Below, in pieces: positions 53,501 to 62,336 of a stretch of DNA of 64,000 nt. Positions within the stretch are counted from its first letter, which is position 1. Each line of letters opens with the position of its first letter. Location: assembly GCA_030668485.1 (NCBI GenBank), contig DAOUTW010000004.1, positions 34,660-98,659 of the forward strand, given 5' to 3'. The notes below the pieces were generated by a model, which saw only the letters and a program-made list of their open reading frames with translations, made no database searches and was not told the DNA's origin. The DNA comes from Candidatus Zixiibacteriota bacterium (GTDB lineage: Bacteria > Zixibacteria > MSB-5A5 > GN15 > JAAZOE01). The position numbers and the translations under genes are program-made.

Positions 53501-54805
53501 TACCGCGTGGGTGAGCAAAAAGTCCTCAATGGTGAAATCATATCAACTGAAACCAGTCTCTATGCCGGCGATGAACAAAGAATACTTGATGTAATTATCG
53601 TACCGATGCAGGATGCCCGGGGAGAGATAATCGGTCTTTGCGGTATCGCTCGCGATATCACCGAAACCAAACGGCTGCATGAATTCGCCGAGAGGGCCAA
53701 ACGACTGGAGGCGGCCGGTCGCATCGCCGGACAGGTGGCTCACGATTTCAACAACCTGTTGGGACCGTTAATAGCTTATCCCGGATTGATGCGTGAGGAA
53801 TTGGCCGATGACCACCCGGCTGTAGAATACCTGGATGATCTGGAAAAGGCGGCCGAACAGATGGCCGATATCAATCAACAACTCCTCACTCTCGGGCGTC
53901 GGGGCCATTATAATCTCGAGCCGCTCGACATTAATGAGACCATCCGGACGGTTATTGAAAGGTCACAGCCATACCCGGAAGGGATAAAGGTCAACACCAT
54001 CCTGGAACCTGAAGTCATGAACATCAGCGGCGGCTCGGCGCAATTGTATCGCGTTATCTACAATCTGGTGGCCAATGCCCTCGATGCCCTCACCGCCGGC
54101 GGTGACATAACCATCAAAACGGAAAATTATTACATCAACAGCGACCTTGGTAGATATAACCAGGTACCACGCGGCGAATATGTCAAGGTGACCATTAGCG
54201 ATACCGGCAGTGGTATCGATGATGATATCCGTCCGAGTATTTTTGACCCCTTCTTCACCACCAAAAAGGCCGACCGGAAGAGAGGTTCCGGGCTGGGGCT
54301 TAGCATCGTTCATGCCGTAGTTGAAGATCATAAAGGATTTATTGATATCAACAGTCGACCCGGCCAGGGAACGTCTTTCTACCTTTATTTCCCCATCACC
54401 CGAGATAAGGCCGAGTCGGTCGATACCGAAACCTTCACCGGCGGCAACGAAAAAGTCATGATCGTCGACGATGACCCGATCCAGAAAGAGGTTACGTCTC
54501 GACTTCTGCAAAGACTCGGCTACAAAATCACGGTGGTCGGAAGCGGGGAAGAGGCGATTGAGCTTTTGAAACAATCTCCACAGGATCTATTGATTCTGGA
54601 TATGGTGATGTCACCCGGTATCGATGGCGCCGAAACATATCGGCGGTCATTGGAAGTCAATCGGCATCAAAAGGCGATCATCGTTTCCGGTTTCGCCGAA
54701 ACTGACAAAGTCAAAGCCGCTATCGAACTGGGCGCGGCAGAATTCCTAAGAAAACCGCTGACCATGAAATCTCTCGCCAATGCCGTGCGCAAAGAACTCG
54801 ATTAA
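50540..54805 (+). CDS. Hybrid histidine kinase: substrate-binding domain, multiple PAS, kinase, receiver
   Basis: The protein has 1421 residues, with ATG 50540 behind GAGGAGAG. An in-frame stop lies 36 bases upstream, so there is no hidden signal peptide. Residues 1-295 form a type-I periplasmic-binding-protein fold (VWVSKLADHSVFTGSAHPVL, GIMVIGWGDQEVIPAIDAAI, VVTVDSDVPNSKRLAHIGTD), as in sugar-binding ABC receptors. No membrane helix is seen anywhere, so this sensor should work in the cytoplasm. Residues about 310-1050 hold six PAS modules (repeated ALRESEE linkers and TDRKE/TGRKE ends). The kinase has His1068 in GQVAHDFNNLLGPL and an ATPase with NALDAL, SDTGSGIDDD and SGLGLSIVHAV. The C-terminal receiver has Asp1354 in LLILDMVMS. 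It may relay phosphate to the NtrC-type regulator encoded 2 kb downstream. Confidence 0.88.
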   Translation: MEEYVWVSKLADHSVFTGSAHPVLNRLAAEYDVRVTIAGPKDTSLDDYLRAIYDAIERRVAGIMVIGWGDQEVIPAIDAAIEQGIPVVTVDSDVPNSKRLAHIGTDWFRMGGAMADDLATRIGGRGKVLMIGMTDLANSQTGFRGFQDRMAAYSNMELLGPENDLDVGYDRAQKIVEEYLKRYPDLVGVAGFDGNSGPGAAAAVDSAGKSGEIKIVCVDDESNQLEYLKSGTINSIFAQKRHAFTNLAFQMLYSYNHGSAATGYRPGAINIPGNIDTGYVLVTTKNIESFRAEFSHEEASRRHDLSQRLALVSSVVENSAEIALASDSEGRLVYANQSALKLFGLNESRLVESSIESLFNLDDRQKELLSECAVDGRTVRFEAIASLDNDSAVPYQVSVSPLYAGELVRGLVVIATDVSSLKQVKHALRESEEKYSHLFNNLSDAIFVHDLRGNIIDINKKALDIFGYSRSEIMDMNIAQMHPKEELENSQKAFEQISKKGFVNFEVRFLKKNGDIFLAEVSSTLLNIGDNRIVQGVVRDITDRKESEKLMSLLSSVVKQSTEGIAVVDLDGNLQFTNDAFADMHGYSADDLIGRHLSVFHTAEQLPSVDEANRQIIETGKFTGEIGHKRRDGSVFPSFMSNFLLRDANGNPTGIIGNMRDITRRKETEAALRDSEERYRTFVQNFQGIAFRGKLDFSPIFLHGAVEKVTGYTEAEFIAGNLHWDQIVHPQDFEKMSDIVKQINITPGYFTEQEYRIIRKSGEVGWVHMSIQNICDEFGKPSRVQGAIYDITGRKEADEALRESEERFRIFFQTNPDVMTVSDLSTGRIIDVNESFVETSGYSREEIIGASSKDLDMWSDPSVRSAIVDKLKKHGTVRNIETRFKIKNGELRTCLVTGNIILLREKSYMFTVVRDIEGLRQAQLALRESEERFRTIFEAAQDAIFIKDRDLKYLAVNPSLARLFGMTPEQFVGKTFEELVDLENAEYYRVGEQKVLNGEIISTETSLYAGDEQRILDVIIVPMQDARGEIIGLCGIARDITETKRLHEFAERAKRLEAAGRIAGQVAHDFNNLLGPLIAYPGLMREELADDHPAVEYLDDLEKAAEQMADINQQLLTLGRRGHYNLEPLDINETIRTVIERSQPYPEGIKVNTILEPEVMNISGGSAQLYRVIYNLVANALDALTAGGDITIKTENYYINSDLGRYNQVPRGEYVKVTISDTGSGIDDDIRPSIFDPFFTTKKADRKRGSGLGLSIVHAVVEDHKGFIDINSRPGQGTSFYLYFPITRDKAESVDTETFTGGNEKVMIVDDDPIQKEVTSRLLQRLGYKITVVGSGEEAIELLKQSPQDLLILDMVMSPGIDGAETYRRSLEVNRHQKAIIVSGFAETDKVKAAIELGAAEFLRKPLTMKSLANAVRKELD

Positions 54806-55110
54806 AAGCAGAAAATAACGCTTGCCGATAATTCTATTGTTCTCCCGATATTACAGCCGGCAGTTCTATTTCTCAGCAAAAGGCCATATCGGTTTCACCC
54901 TCGGTATTCCTCAAAAAGAGAAAGACTTCGATGATTTCGGTTGACTTTTTTCCCTTATTCGCCATTCTTAAAATGCCGTTTTATTTAAAGTAACCGGATT
55001 CGGGGTAGAATTATGTCTGACTCGTTCCCTCGATTATACCGGTTAACAATTTGGGCCAGGCCGATCACAAGTGACTGATATTTGGCCGGTCCGTCGGCGA
55101 TGAAAAAACT
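54806..55110. other. Intergenic region between kinase genes
   Basis: This 305-bp gap has a TTGACT at 54941-54946 without a well-spaced -10 (a TAAAAT lies 22 bp on). No terminator, gene or sigma-54 site was recognised. Confidence 0.4.
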
Positions 55111-56835
55111 ATGGATGAAAAACAACCAATTCCTATCGACTCAGGCGGCGACGATCGCGGATGGGAAAAACGATTCAGTGTTTTGTCCCGCAAAATTCTC
55201 GGTGGCGCCAATCGCGGTCATTCTCGCAGCACTTTCTTTAAGAGTATGCTGCAAATGCTGCACGATGCCTCGCAATGCGATGCGGTGGAGTTGAGATTAA
55301 TTGAAATGGGTCGGCTGCAGCACTGTGAACTTAATCCGAACACCGAAAGGGCATTCCGTCTGATACTATTGCCCCCCAGGCGCAATCCCGTCGATGAACT
55401 CATCCCCTGTATCGGTCAGGACAATGCCAAGGAACAGTTATGCCAATTTGTCGTCGATGGATGCATCGACACTTCCCGGCCATTCCACACCACCTATGGC
55501 AGCTTCTGGACCGGCGACACCTCACAGACAATTGACATTGGCGACGGCCGGACACAAACAAGCAAAAAGCGAAAATTGCGAATCGGCGGTAATTTCCCTT
55601 CCCTGGTGGTAATCCCATTTTCATTCGAAGGCGAAAATCGCGGCCTCCTGCTTTTGAAAAGCAAGCGGATTGATTTTTTCTCTCGAGCGGATGTCAAATA
55701 TTTCGAAGAGATTGCTCAAATTCTGGGTGTCGCAATCGCCCATTGGCGGGCTCAAATAGCCTTGCAGGAACGCGTAAAAGAGCTTACCTGTCTTTGTGAG
55801 ATGGCCAATATCGCCGGCCGTCCGGAAATATCGCTGCCGGAAATCCTGCAGGAAACGGTGGAACTCCTGCCCAAAGCATGGCGCTTTCCCGATATCGCCG
55901 CCGCCCGGATCATGTGCGATGGCATAACCTATAAAACTCCCGAGTTTCGCGGCGGTCTCCAGAGTTTGTATGCCGGGATTATTGTCAATGAGAAAAAACG
56001 GGGAGGCATCGATGTCGCCTACATCCGGAAGGTCAGGGAATACGATGAAGGGCCGTTTCTCAAGGAAGAACGCAATCTCATTGATGCCATAGCCGACGAA
56101 GTAGCAGTGATTATTCAACGCCGGGAGGCGGAGGAAGAAAAAGAAAAACTCGAAGAACAGCTCCGGCATGCCGACCGGCTGGCCACCATCGGTCAACTTG
56201 CCGCGGGAGTCGCCCATGAATTGAATGAACCGCTGGCCAATATCCTGGGCTTTGCCCAGTTGGTTTCCCGAGACCCGGAAAAATCGGAAACGATCAGCAA
56301 GGATATCGATAAAATAATAGCCGCCTCGCTTCATGCTCGGACCATCATCGAGCGCCTGAACCTGTTCGCCCGTCAATCGCCTCAGAAAAAAGGGTTGGTC
56401 AATCTTAACCGGGTAATCAACGAAGGACTCTATTTCCTCGAAAGCCGGTGCACCAAGGCCGGAATCGAAATGTTGCGAATTCTCGATCCCGACCTTCCGG
56501 AAATTATCGTCGATCAGGGGCAGATGTACCAGGTTCTGGTCAATCTGGTGGTCAATGCCATCCAGGCGATGCCGGAGGGGGGTACTTTGACTATCAGGAC
56601 CACGCGCCGCGACGAGCAGATCGGATTTAGTGTCGAAGATACCGGGGTAGGAATGGACGATGAGGTTATCAAGAAAATATTTGTACCGTTTTTTACCACC
56701 AAGGATGTCAATGAAGGGACCGGACTCGGCCTGGCGGTGGTTCATGGCATCGTTTCCTCGCATGGGGGAGAGATTACGGTAGAAAGCAACCCTGGTAGCG
56801 GCACAATTTTCAACGTCAGCCTGCCATTGAACTGA
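55111..56835 (+). CDS. Cytosolic GAF-domain histidine kinase
   Basis: The protein has 574 residues, no membrane segments. Residues about 35-330 form two GAF-like regions (HDASQCDAVELRLIE; FLKEERNLIDAIADEVAVII). A coiled coil (EAEEEKEKLEEQLRHADR) leads to the HisKA box with His369 in AAGVAHELNEPLANILGFAQ, then an ATPase with NLVVNAIQAMPEGG, EDTGVGMDDE and GTGLGLAVVHG. The 34-bp gap to the NtrC-type regulator indicates a pair. The start at ATG 55111 lacks a strong binding site, but no better one is in frame. The signal sensed by the GAF region is unknown. Overall it is a typical NtrB-like cytoplasmic sensor. Confidence 0.9.
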   Translation: MDEKQPIPIDSGGDDRGWEKRFSVLSRKILGGANRGHSRSTFFKSMLQMLHDASQCDAVELRLIEMGRLQHCELNPNTERAFRLILLPPRRNPVDELIPCIGQDNAKEQLCQFVVDGCIDTSRPFHTTYGSFWTGDTSQTIDIGDGRTQTSKKRKLRIGGNFPSLVVIPFSFEGENRGLLLLKSKRIDFFSRADVKYFEEIAQILGVAIAHWRAQIALQERVKELTCLCEMANIAGRPEISLPEILQETVELLPKAWRFPDIAAARIMCDGITYKTPEFRGGLQSLYAGIIVNEKKRGGIDVAYIRKVREYDEGPFLKEERNLIDAIADEVAVIIQRREAEEEKEKLEEQLRHADRLATIGQLAAGVAHELNEPLANILGFAQLVSRDPEKSETISKDIDKIIAASLHARTIIERLNLFARQSPQKKGLVNLNRVINEGLYFLESRCTKAGIEMLRILDPDLPEIIVDQGQMYQVLVNLVVNAIQAMPEGGTLTIRTTRRDEQIGFSVEDTGVGMDDEVIKKIFVPFFTTKDVNEGTGLGLAVVHGIVSSHGGEITVESNPGSGTIFNVSLPLN

Positions 56836-56869
56836 CCGGTCGTCGAAAGTTCTGAAGGAGAACGACAGC

Positions 56870-58228
56870 ATGTCTAAAGATAAAGCCACCATCCTCGTCG
56901 TCGATGATGCTCCCGATACCCTTGAAATTATCCAGCGCAACCTGACTCACAAAGGGTACCAGGTTTATACCGCACCGGGAGCGACCGAGGCGATATCGTT
57001 TCTGGAGGGGACACCGGTCGATCTGGTGATCACCGATCTTAAAATGCCCGAGGTGGGAGGGCTTGATCTAGTGCGCCATGTGCGCGCAAACATTCCTGAC
57101 ACCGAAGTGATGATGATCACCGGATACGCCACCATTGACGGTGCGGTGAAGGCGATCAAGATCGGGGCCGAGGAGTTTCTTGCCAAGCCGTTTACCGATG
57201 AGGAACTGTTTACGACGGTGAAAAATATTCTGGAGAAACTCCAGGCCCGTCGCGTCGCCGAATCGAAACCGGATTCGAAGTCGATCACATCGTATGGCAT
57301 GCTGGGTGAATCGACGGCGATGAAAAAGGTGTTTCGCGCCATAGCCAAGGCGGCGACTACGGCCGCTACGGTCCTGATAACAGGCGAAAGCGGGACCGGC
57401 AAGGAACTGGTCGCGCGCGCCATCCATTACAATTCCAATCGGGCATCTGCTCCATTCGTACCGGTTAACTGCGGCGGTATTCCGGAAGGCCTTTTGGAAA
57501 GCGAGTTGTTCGGGCACATGAAGGGAGCCTTCACCGGGGCCACCGAATCGCGCGCCGGATTTTTCCAGACTGCCGACGGCGGCACGATTTTCCTCGATGA
57601 AATCAGCGAAACCAGTCTGGCGATGCAAGTCAAACTGCTGCGTGTCCTTCAGGACAAGGAAATCAATATGGTCGGTTCCAGCCGTCCCCGGACGGTCAAT
57701 ATCAGGATTTTGGCCGCCACCAATAAGTCGCTGGAGCAATTAACCCAGAAAGGGGTGTTCCGCGAGGACCTCTTTTTCCGGTTGAGCGTTATTCGGATCG
57801 ATGTCCCGCCACTTCGGCAGCACAGCGACGATATTCTTCTGCTGGCGCATCATTTTATCTCCCGCTTTGCCAAGGAGGCCGGGAGGTCGGAGCCGAGATT
57901 TTCCGATGATACCATCGAGGTGTTGAAAAATTACTATTGGCCGGGAAATGTACGCGAACTGGAGAATGTCATCCAGCGGCTGGTGGTCATGAATGAGGGC
58001 GACGTTGTGCGCGTTCCCGACCTGCCGCACCTGATGCGTTTCTCGGCTCTTCACGGCACCGGCTTGAACCGGACTCTGGTTGAGGTCGAGAACGAACATA
58101 TCCGCAATGTCCTCGCCGGCGTCGATGGCAATAAAACGCGTGCCGCCGAGATCCTCGGTATCGACCGCAAAACCCTCCGCGAAAAACTCCGCCGCCTCAA
58201 CAATCCCCATACCGACGAGGCGGAATAG
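56870..58228 (+). CDS. Sigma-54-dependent response regulator (NtrC family)
   Basis: The protein has 452 residues with ATG 56870 behind GAAGGAG. The receiver has VVDDAPDT and Asp56 in LVITDLKMPEVGG. The AAA+ domain has Walker A TGESGTGKE, the sigma-54 loop GAFTGATES and FLDEIS; the C-terminal Fis-type helix-turn-helix reads NKTRAAEILGIDRKTLREKL. It forms a two-gene unit with the GAF kinase. The regulator at 37.8 kb has the same domain order but only moderate similarity, so the two systems likely control separate regulons. It has no obvious terminator; a small palindrome (58269-58283) and an 8-bp inverted repeat (58245-58252 with 58311-58318) lie in the 99-bp gap to the convergent STAND gene. 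Confidence 0.94.
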   Translation: MSKDKATILVVDDAPDTLEIIQRNLTHKGYQVYTAPGATEAISFLEGTPVDLVITDLKMPEVGGLDLVRHVRANIPDTEVMMITGYATIDGAVKAIKIGAEEFLAKPFTDEELFTTVKNILEKLQARRVAESKPDSKSITSYGMLGESTAMKKVFRAIAKAATTAATVLITGESGTGKELVARAIHYNSNRASAPFVPVNCGGIPEGLLESELFGHMKGAFTGATESRAGFFQTADGGTIFLDEISETSLAMQVKLLRVLQDKEINMVGSSRPRTVNIRILAATNKSLEQLTQKGVFREDLFFRLSVIRIDVPPLRQHSDDILLLAHHFISRFAKEAGRSEPRFSDDTIEVLKNYYWPGNVRELENVIQRLVVMNEGDVVRVPDLPHLMRFSALHGTGLNRTLVEVENEHIRNVLAGVDGNKTRAAEILGIDRKTLREKLRRLNNPHTDEAE

Positions 58229-58327
58229 GCATATTTTGTGAAATGTCGAAACCTATCTCGTGTAACTCGGGATCATCGATCCCTCGAAAGACGCAGTAAC
58301 ATCGACTGAAGTTTCGACCTTCCAGGG

Positions 58328-61300
58328 TCATTTATTTTCTATTATAGATTTAGCTTGCACCAGAAAATGGTCAAGCTCTTTGTCTGGATTAGATGCTTTT
58401 GCTAATAATTCTAAATCCATAATTAAATCAGTAGCAGTGATAGAGCTGATGCCATATAATTCTTTTATATTATTAAGTATTGCCACTGCCTTATCATATG
58501 TTCGTAATCCAGTATGTGCCACTACATTATTTAGTAGGTCAGGAATTGCTTTTAAATTGATACAGAGTCTTATTACTTCATTGAAGTGATGTTCGGCTTC
58601 TTCGAATTTTCCAAGGCACATGTAGGCAATTGCAAGATTTATTAAAGGCACCGTGCTGTTTTTCTGAGAGTTAATTGCCTTTAATAGAGAATCTACAGCT
58701 CTACCATATTCTCCAATTATTAGATAAACATATCCTAGTCTACTATATGCATACCTGCTATTATTTGCAATTGCCTTATCGTAGATCTCTATTGATTTTT
58801 CATACTGTTTTAAATTCATATAAGAGTCACCCATATTATTATAGAGCGGGCCAATATCTTCTGTCTCCAATGCTATTGCTTTTTCAAAATACTCGATCGC
58901 CTCTTTATAATTACCCCTGCAGTTTTGCAATACTCCTAACCCATTAAATAACCATGGCGATTCTGGATCGGACTCTTTAACTTTATCAAGAATATATTCT
59001 GCTTCAGTCAGCTTGTCCAAATCAAAGTAAGCAAAAGCCAATGCAAGTTGCGCATCAGTATCTGATGGACTAATCTCAATTGCCTTATTAAAACTAATAC
59101 CAGCGTCATCATACTGACCTAAAGTCACATAAATGTTTCCCAAATAACAATAGACGGAATTATTTTTGGGGCTGATCTCGATAAATCTATCATAAATTGC
59201 AATAGCATCATCGTATTGGCCTAGGTCCAGATAAATGTTCGCTAAAGAGCGATAAGGGCTAATATATTTAGGGTTGAATTTTATTGCCTTTTGATGTGAT
59301 ACTATGGAATCCTCAATTCTTCCAAGGTCATAGAGCGCCTTACCTTGGCTGAACCAGACATATTCGCTCTTGGAATTAATATCAAGTGATTTTGAATAAT
59401 AAGGTAATGCTTTTTCTGGCTGACCGCTTTGACGAAGCATTACAGCAAGATGATATAAGTATGAACTGCTACGATCATTCAATTCAACTACACTTTCGAA
59501 AGCTATTAATGCTTTTTTTGAGAAAACATAATAATTATTTTTGTGAAGACAAAATCTTCCTCCAACATCATCTAACGCACTTGCTAATTTATTCCTAACT
59601 GCGACATTAAGTATAGTATTATCATAATCCTTTAACAATACCTTGAGTGCCCCATCATAATCCTTTTGATTATAAAGCATCCGACCTTTAATAATATGTA
59701 TGATTGCCATATGTGACGGATCAAGCTTCCATTCCATCAGAGCTTTATTACAAAATGAGAGCACTTTGTCTGAAAATGAATACCACTTGAAAGCTTTAGC
59801 GGCTTCCATTAGTTCATCAATTTGTTGACGCTGCCTTCCCCAAATAAGCCCATCCATTCTTATGAATTTATCTAATGGTATTTTTAGGGTAGAAATAAGG
59901 GAGCAGTCAAACAGCAGTAATTCAATTCCGATCTTGATGAAATAATTAGCTGCTTCTGATGGATCCTTCCAAGATAAAACATTTAATAGATTTAAAACGG
60001 CATTTTTCCATTGAGGTTCGCGTGGTCTTTGTTCCCACTCAGGTACCTTGTCGCAAATATTCTGGTAGATGTTTTGATACAATGGGAAGGCCAAAATTGC
60101 GATATTTTTTGCGTCGCCTTCCCGTAATAACTGTGTTCGTAAAATATGTTCAATCAAAAATTCTTGAACTACATCATGGAGCTTCTCAATACCGATAAAA
60201 AATGTATATTTACCTGCAAGCATTCGTAGTGTTTCTGCAGGGTCTTCAACATGCCATATCTCTCTAAGTATAATAGGATTACAATCCCGCAGAATTGCAA
60301 TGGTGTATATTTTGAAGAGATCAGCCCTATTGTCTTCCGAATGAAAACAGTATATTATAAATCGTTCAGCTACTGTTTTTATGATACCCTCGTTTGATGA
60401 ACTCTGTTTCAATTGTTTTTGAAAATGATCGCTTTTGAAATCTCTAATGGTAGAGTCAGTACCTAATCGATGCAAGGCATTAACTAATAACTCAACCGCA
60501 TAAGGGACACCTCTTGAAAATGTTTGAACGAAATTGATTACTTCTTCGGAAACACCAATTTCAAATTGTTGCCCTATATAATTATCAATATCAACTATGC
60601 TAAATAATTTCATGTCAATACAATAGGGCTCATGGAAGCTTAGCTTGTTGGCAATGCCGCGAATCGAAGCCGCTTTAGCATCGACTGTAGCTATACGATC
60701 ATCTCGGATATTATCTCGTCCAGAATATATTATTATAGAATGTTTATTCCCATCAACAAATGGAACTACAAAATTATCAACAAACCATTCTTCTGATTGC
60801 CTAATAAGCTCACATGTGTCGAATAGAAGCAAAAATCGCATATGCATTTTATGTATAATAGAATTAATAGATTCTCGTAATCGCTCTGCCAATACTAATT
60901 CCGGGAATTGGTAAAGCAATAGTTGTTCAGAACTTATTCCCCGTTTGTCTTTCAGGTACTTTTTATAAAGCTGCTGCACCGTTTTTTCAACAACGTTAAC
61001 ACCTGCGGAGATAGCCATGCCTATTTCCGGATTCCCACCAAAAGCTGTTGTCACCGTTGGAGCGGCCTTTCCAATGGTATTTGCAAATTTGCTACTTTCT
61101 TCAACTTGGCGGTTTATTTCTTCTGCAAAATTTTTAAGGTCTTTTTTAGCATCAAGATATGGTTTTAAATCCTTGGAGAAATTATTTGGAATTGCATCGC
61201 AAATAATATCAAGCAACTCTGATGGCGAGAAAGTACAACCATGCTTGTATCTATCCCAATCAATGCTAATTTGAATTACATCTGGATATTCAGTATTTGC

Positions 61301-61471
61301 TATATCAATAAACTTACTGCAAAGTGATGATTTGCCCATTCCACCAACACCATAAATTAGTATGGTGTTAGAAAAAGGTCGCTCGTCGGTTTTATTATTT
61401 ACAAGTTTTTTCATTGTGGATCGAAAAAACTCTAACTCGTTCTCACGACCAACAAATATTTTGTGGTTCAT
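58328..61471 (-). CDS. STAND-type ATPase with C-terminal TPR repeats
   Basis: The protein has 1047 residues. It begins IFVGRENELEFFRSTMKKL, then Walker A GVGGMGKSS at 41-49 and a Walker B-like RFLLLFDTCE near 217, as in NB-ARC/NACHT-like signal-transduction ATPases. A GVPYAVELLVNAL segment resembles the GxP motif. A helical region follows, then about twelve TPR units from about 600 to 1010 (ALPYYSKSLDINSKSEYVWF, AIEYFEKAIALETEDIGPLY types). No effector domain precedes the ATPase. The gene is strikingly AT-rich against its neighbours and uses many ATA, TTA and AAT codons. It has no ribosome binding site before ATG 61471. It is probably acquired. Related proteins serve as regulators or as antiphage sensors; the role here is open. 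Confidence 0.82.
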   Translation of the reverse strand: MNHKIFVGRENELEFFRSTMKKLVNNKTDERPFSNTILIYGVGGMGKSSLCSKFIDIANTEYPDVIQISIDWDRYKHGCTFSPSELLDIICDAIPNNFSKDLKPYLDAKKDLKNFAEEINRQVEESSKFANTIGKAAPTVTTAFGGNPEIGMAISAGVNVVEKTVQQLYKKYLKDKRGISSEQLLLYQFPELVLAERLRESINSIIHKMHMRFLLLFDTCELIRQSEEWFVDNFVVPFVDGNKHSIIIYSGRDNIRDDRIATVDAKAASIRGIANKLSFHEPYCIDMKLFSIVDIDNYIGQQFEIGVSEEVINFVQTFSRGVPYAVELLVNALHRLGTDSTIRDFKSDHFQKQLKQSSSNEGIIKTVAERFIIYCFHSEDNRADLFKIYTIAILRDCNPIILREIWHVEDPAETLRMLAGKYTFFIGIEKLHDVVQEFLIEHILRTQLLREGDAKNIAILAFPLYQNIYQNICDKVPEWEQRPREPQWKNAVLNLLNVLSWKDPSEAANYFIKIGIELLLFDCSLISTLKIPLDKFIRMDGLIWGRQRQQIDELMEAAKAFKWYSFSDKVLSFCNKALMEWKLDPSHMAIIHIIKGRMLYNQKDYDGALKVLLKDYDNTILNVAVRNKLASALDDVGGRFCLHKNNYYVFSKKALIAFESVVELNDRSSSYLYHLAVMLRQSGQPEKALPYYSKSLDINSKSEYVWFSQGKALYDLGRIEDSIVSHQKAIKFNPKYISPYRSLANIYLDLGQYDDAIAIYDRFIEISPKNNSVYCYLGNIYVTLGQYDDAGISFNKAIEISPSDTDAQLALAFAYFDLDKLTEAEYILDKVKESDPESPWLFNGLGVLQNCRGNYKEAIEYFEKAIALETEDIGPLYNNMGDSYMNLKQYEKSIEIYDKAIANNSRYAYSRLGYVYLIIGEYGRAVDSLLKAINSQKNSTVPLINLAIAYMCLGKFEEAEHHFNEVIRLCINLKAIPDLLNNVVAHTGLRTYDKAVAILNNIKELYGISSITATDLIMDLELLAKASNPDKELDHFLVQAKSIIENK

Positions 61472-61735
61472 ATATAAATACCGTTTGTTTTAATTTACTA
61501 ACTAGTAAGTTTTATAAAGCCCTAACATAATACTATACAATGCCCTTTCAAAATAATTTATCCCACCAAAGAGACAATGTCAATAAGAATCACTGGTGGC
61601 CCATCCGCCGTTCACTTATCGAACGGCGGAGGGATTCCCGCCTGTGGCTCCTGCCTGCAAAATCGACATAGAATCGCTGTAGATTCCGTCCCTATCCCAA
61701 TTATTGAACCTGATCATTCAAGGAGATAATAACTA

Positions 61736-61840
61736 TGCCCGCAACCGAATTGAAAACCGCATCGAAAGCCAAAATTAGGCAAAACCTTAAATATGAAAAA
61801 CAAACCTTAAACCATTGCCATTCAAGCGCGACGGCTTGAT
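61736..61840 (+). CDS. Possible small protein, 34 residues
   Basis: ATG 61736 follows AAGGAGATAATAACT, a strong ribosome binding site. The product begins MPATELKTASKAKIRQNL and is basic, with no signal or membrane helix; it ends at TGA 61838-61840. I do not recognise it. It may be the broken 5' end of a lost gene, since the sequence after it is repeat-like and has many stops. Confidence 0.3.
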
Positions 61841-61866
61841 ACAAGGCAGAAAGTAAGGCGAGTAAA

Positions 61867-61903
61867 GAAAATTTCTTTAAAAATGAGCAAACAAAGCCAA
61901 ATT
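61867..61903. repeat. 37-bp direct repeat, copy 1
   Basis: Identical to 62115-62151 (begins GAAAATTTCTTTAAAAATG). The 211 bp between the copies include a palindromic GCC-rich part. It could flank an excised or degenerate element. Confidence 0.75.
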
Positions 61904-62114
61904 CCCTGTAATTCATTGACGACTAACCTTTTAAAAGGTGCCTTTTGGCACCGGGGTGTATGTAAAATACATACACCTGCCTGTTTCGTGCCTGTCGGGT
62001 ATCTTCTCCGCCGATGGGCGGATTCGGAACCCGATCTACCTGATTATGTGGGGTCATCTGTGCGACAGCCAAAATGTGGCTCTGCCACCGCGCCAGCCAA
62101 AAACCGGAGAGCCG

Positions 62115-62151
62115 GAAAATTTCTTTAAAAATGAGCAAACAAAGCCAAATT
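62115..62151. repeat. 37-bp direct repeat, copy 2
   Basis: Second copy of the exact repeat at 61867-61903, same orientation, about 185 bp before the glutathione peroxidase start. Confidence 0.75.
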
Positions 62152-62336
62152 ATCGTTGTGCGACAACAACATCGATTTTTATTCAAAGCCAACCAAAGCC
62201 ATTATAAGCCAATTTTTGTGCATAAAAACGGCCTTTTGGTAGCATTTGGGGACCTTGTTAAATATTTCACAATATTACGGGAACTCAGGCGAGGTATGTC
62301 TGTTATAGGGGGGTACAATTTTTTGGGAGATAGAGC

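Larger units (their letters stand above)
61472..62336. other. Repeat-rich intergenic region beside the STAND gene
   Basis: This 865-bp stretch holds no established gene. It contains a 10-bp perfect hairpin (61604-61630, stem TCCGCCGTTC), a 34-codon open frame with a good binding site (61736-61840), two exact 37-bp direct repeats 248 bp apart, and tRNA-free, broken-looking sequence in between. It looks like remains of dispersed elements; no transposase fragment was recognised. Confidence 0.5.

Noticed and set aside
55621-56940. 439-codon antisense frame across the GAF kinase
   Set aside because: It mirrors the kinase and the start of the next gene; no recognisable protein features.
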